The translations under genes and the position numbers were made by a program. The notes beneath the pieces are model-generated. The model made no database searches. It was not told the DNA's origin and was given only the letters and a program-made list of their open reading frames with translations. Source: Streptomyces radiopugnans (GTDB lineage Bacteria > Actinomycetota > Actinomycetes > Streptomycetales > Streptomycetaceae). Taken from it: a stretch of 64,000 nucleotides of DNA. This document shows positions 61,660-64,000 of this stretch, piece by piece; the first letter of the stretch is position 1, and each line of letters opens with the position of its first letter. Location: positions 310,001 through 374,000 of the forward strand of contig NZ_FOET01000003.1 in the NCBI RefSeq assembly GCF_900110735.1. Reading direction: 5' to 3'.

Positions 61660-62646
61660 TCATCGTGTGTCCCCCAGGGCCGCGCGGCGGGCGGCCTGGC
61701 CGTCGGCGGCCGTGGACGCACCCTCCACCGCACCCTCGCCGGCCGGCGCCGCGGACGCGGACACCGCTCCGTTCCGCCGCGTCATCCCGACGCCCACGAG
61801 GACCACGGCCATGCCGAGCACCACCCGGAGGCTCAGGTGCTCGTCCAGGACGACCGCGCCGAGGAGGACGGAGACCACGGGCAGGAGGTAGCCGACCACC
61901 GCGGCGCTGGTGGCGCCCTCGTCGTTGATGATCCGGTAGGTGAGGTGGAAGGTGACCGCGGTGCAGAGGACACCGAGGACGACGGCCGCGGTCAGGACGG
62001 CCGGGCCGGGGTCGACCGCCTCCAGGCCGCCGAACGGCATCGCGACGGCGGTCAGCGCGCTCGCGGCGACGAGCTGGGCGGCGGAGAGCGAGATGGTGGG
62101 CGTGCCCCTGCCGGCCAGGGTGCGGCCCATGTAGGTGAACGCGACCGCATAACTGGCGGCCGCGCCGAGGATGGCGAGCGCTCCCCAGCCGACGGCTCCG
62201 GCCGACTGCCACGGGGCGAGGATGACGACCGTGCCGGCGAAGCCGAGCAGGAGTCCCGCCAGACGGGCCGGGCGCAGTCCGCGCTCCGAGCCGAGAGCGA
62301 GTCCGAGGGCGACCGACCAGAGCGGTGTCGTGGCGTTCAGCACTCCGGCGAGACCGGAGTCGACGGTCTGCTGACCCAGGCTGAACAGCGCGAACGGAAG
62401 CGCGTTGCAGAAGAAGGCCGCGACGAGGATGCGGCGCCAGACGACGGCGCCCCGGGGCATGCGCCGCCCCGCCGCACGGCAGGCGACGGTCAGGACGAGC
62501 GCGCCGAGGACGCAGCGGGCGAACGTGACCTGGAGCGGGGAGAGCCCGCGCAGCGCCAGTTCGATCCACAGGAAGGTCGATCCCCACAGCAGGGCGAGCA
62601 CGGCCACCCGCAGCCCGCCCCGCAGAGCCCGTGCACTGTTTCCCAC
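61660..62646 (-). CDS. EamA-family drug/metabolite transporter (DMT)
   Basis: 328 aa from the GTG at 62646; a GTG at 62679 is an alternative. Ten membrane segments in two EamA repeats: LRVAVLALLWGSTFLWIEL and LAGVLNATTPLWSVALGLAL, then WGALAILGAAASYAVAFTY and GATSAAVVGYLLPVVSVLLG. A polar Ala/Gly-rich tail follows. DMT members export metabolites or amino acids. It is divergent from the LysR gene, which probably regulates it. Confidence 0.9.
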   Translation of the reverse strand: MGNSARALRGGLRVAVLALLWGSTFLWIELALRGLSPLQVTFARCVLGALVLTVACRAAGRRMPRGAVVWRRILVAAFFCNALPFALFSLGQQTVDSGLAGVLNATTPLWSVALGLALGSERGLRPARLAGLLLGFAGTVVILAPWQSAGAVGWGALAILGAAASYAVAFTYMGRTLAGRGTPTISLSAAQLVAASALTAVAMPFGGLEAVDPGPAVLTAAVVLGVLCTAVTFHLTYRIINDEGATSAAVVGYLLPVVSVLLGAVVLDEHLSLRVVLGMAVVLVGVGMTRRNGAVSASAAPAGEGAVEGASTAADGQAARRAALGDTR

Positions 62647-62800
62647 GGCGTTCCCCGTTCCCCCGTTCGTCCGGCACACCGCCCGCCGACCGGTTCCATC
62701 GTCGGACCGGTGGTTCGCCCGGTCCCGTCACTCCGACGATGCCCGAGAAGAGCTTTCAGGACAATCAAACGTTTCTATGGTGAGCGTTAAGCTCTGCTGC
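62647..62800. promoter_or_regulatory. Divergent EamA-LysR intergenic region
   Basis: 154 bp with both promoters. AACG-N13-CGTT within 62765-62790 is a possible LysR-type dyad just ahead of the LysR start. The AT-rich part (ATCAAACGTTTCTATG) lies near 62763-62779. Confidence 0.4.
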
Positions 62801-63718
62801 ATGCTCGATGTGAGGAGACTGCAGGTCCTGCGCGCGGTGGTCACCAGCGGCACGGTCACCGCCGCCGCGGCCCACCTCGGCTACACGCCGTCCGCCGTCA
62901 GCCAGCAGGTGGCGGCACTGGAGAGGCAGGCCGGTACCGCGCTGCTCGAACGCGTCGGCCGCGGTGTGCGGCCCACCGCCGCCGGCCTGCTGCTCACCGA
63001 GCACGCGGCCCTGATCGGCTCGGCGGTCGCCCGGGCGGAGACCGCCCTCGCCGACCTCCGCGCCGGACGCACCGGCAGCCTGTCGGTCCGTTACTTCGCC
63101 ACGGCGGGCTCCACGCTGGTGGCTCCGGCCCTGGCCCGGCTGCGCGCGGAGCACCCCGGCGTCCGCGTCGACCTCGAACTCACCGACCCGGAGGACCCGC
63201 TCCAGGAGGTGGTACGGGGCCGGGCCGACCTGGCCGTGGTCGTACGGGCGGGCGACCGGGGCGGTGACGGCTTCCGGCTCGTCCACCTCCTCGACGACCC
63301 GTACGCCGCCGTGCTGCCCCTCGGCCATCCGCTCGCCGACAGGGAAGCCGTCGACCTGCACGAACTCGCCGGTGAGCAGTGGGTCGGCAGTGAACCGCCC
63401 GGGCCCTGCCTGGAGCCGGTGACCGACTCCTGCGCGGCGGCCGGCTTCAGCCCCGACTTCGCCGTCAGGAGCGAGGACTACGCCACCGCGCAGGGCTTCG
63501 TCGCGGCAGGCCTCGGCGTCGGTCTGATGCCGGGGCTGGGGCTGCGCGTCCGGCATCCCGGCGTCGTCGTACGCCCGGTCCGCAACCCCGAACCGGTCAG
63601 GGTGATCTCGGCGGCCGTACGGGAGACCGCCCTCGAACAGCCCGCCCCGCGCGGCCTGCTGAGGGCACTGCGCGACGCGGCCACCGCCGGCCCGCCCGGT
63701 GGAACCGCAGCGGACTGA
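62801..63718 (+). CDS. LysR-family transcriptional regulator
   Basis: 305 aa from the ATG at 62801. The N-terminal winged helix is MLDVRRLQVLRAVVTSGTVTAAAAHLGYTPSAVSQQVAALE-type, followed by a periplasmic-binding-like effector domain (LSVRYFATAGSTLVAPALARLRAE; ADLAVVVRAG; VAAGLGVGLMPGLGL). The ligand is unknown. It lacks a good ribosome site. It is divergent from the EamA exporter, the usual LysR-target layout. Confidence 0.93.
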   Translation: MLDVRRLQVLRAVVTSGTVTAAAAHLGYTPSAVSQQVAALERQAGTALLERVGRGVRPTAAGLLLTEHAALIGSAVARAETALADLRAGRTGSLSVRYFATAGSTLVAPALARLRAEHPGVRVDLELTDPEDPLQEVVRGRADLAVVVRAGDRGGDGFRLVHLLDDPYAAVLPLGHPLADREAVDLHELAGEQWVGSEPPGPCLEPVTDSCAAAGFSPDFAVRSEDYATAQGFVAAGLGVGLMPGLGLRVRHPGVVVRPVRNPEPVRVISAAVRETALEQPAPRGLLRALRDAATAGPPGGTAAD

Positions 63719-63784
63719 CCCGCGGCCCCTTCGGCCCGGATCCGTATTTCTGCCTCCCGGGCAACCGAGGAACGGGAGCGGTGG

Positions 63785-64000
63785 ATGGGCGCCGGACCGG
63801 CCGCCGTGCGCGACCTCACCGAACCGGAGGTGCTCTACTCCGCACGTTCCGAGAAGGACCGTGAAGCCGTCCGGGGGCGGCGGGAACAGTTCGTCCGGTG
63901 CTTCCCGGGCCCTGCGACGGGGCGCGACGAGATCACCCTGCGAGGGCCCTCAGGAGTTGTCCGGGAGCCGTCCGGGCCGACTTCCGAGACGGTCCACGGT
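63785..64000 (+). CDS. Possible partial gene at right edge
   Basis: An open frame from the ATG at 63785 (after GGGAGCGG) reads MGAGPAAVRDLTEPEVLYSA... and has no stop before the window end. The start of this frame looks protein-like; the last 30 residues less so. It may be a gene truncated by the edge or chance. No family is recognised. Confidence 0.3.
   Translation, partial: MGAGPAAVRDLTEPEVLYSARSEKDREAVRGRREQFVRCFPGPATGRDEITLRGPSGVVREPSGPTSETVHG

Overview
The window is high-GC actinobacterial DNA and almost certainly comes from a Streptomyces chromosome, outside the terminal arms. The evidence is the strong G/C bias at third codon positions, frequent GTG starts, tRNAs without an encoded CCA, a SigN/SigF sigma-factor pair, a DUF397/DUF5753 regulator pair, an ECF42 sigma factor with its DGPF partner, a conservon and a near-consensus parS site. 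Much of it is housekeeping sequence, interleaved with accessory genes.

Left part (1-16.3 kb). A PAS-domain sensor kinase-like gene runs off the left edge. It is followed by a subtilisin-inhibitor-like secreted protein, tRNA-Ser(GCT), tRNA-Arg(ACG), a parS-like site and an unrecognised gene. Next come a MarR regulator with an MFS exporter and a tail-anchored-looking small protein. SigN and SigF follow, then tRNA-Ser(CGA), tadA with its associated-protein gene, upp, a LytR_C-domain protein and an M28 aminopeptidase. TadA makes the I34 wobble base that tRNA-Arg(ACG), also in this window, needs.

Middle part (16.6-35.7 kb). This stretch holds metabolic and envelope genes: an alditol oxidase, a patatin-like protein, a secreted rhamnogalacturonan lyase behind two LacI-type operators, a formaldehyde dehydrogenase-like enzyme, a CPA2 antiporter, a GlxA-type regulator and a secondary GAPDH. 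A 3.1 kb segment (27.8-30.9 kb) carries a DUF5994 gene and a coupled STAS/acetyltransferase pair. It lies between a decayed 3' piece of tRNA-Ser(GGA) and the intact tRNA-Ser(GGA), so it may be an integrated island. Beyond it is a conserved block: SRP RNA, dnaX, ybaB, recR and a DUF5063 gene, closed by a 21-bp-stem terminator.

Right part (35.8-64 kb). A large secreted FG-GAP protein is followed by a cluster of three overlapping small genes divergent from an XRE/DUF397 pair. Then come the DGPF/ECF42 system with a visible ECF42-type promoter, a winged-helix/zinc-ribbon gene coupled to a Uma2 gene, a dehydrogenase operon and a broken Uma2 gene. The lysC-asd operon, an ECF sigma factor with a membrane partner, and SURF1 follow. 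The conservon (cvnA-cvnD) ends in a P450 without the K-helix ExxR arginine, and a second, canonical P450 converges on it. A DMT exporter divergent from a LysR regulator closes the window.

No CRISPR array, transposase, integrase or NRPS/PKS gene was seen. The most notable points are the conservon with its non-canonical P450, the tRNA-flanked island, the ECF42 promoter, active-site substitutions in Asd and Uma2, and the coupled three-gene microcluster.
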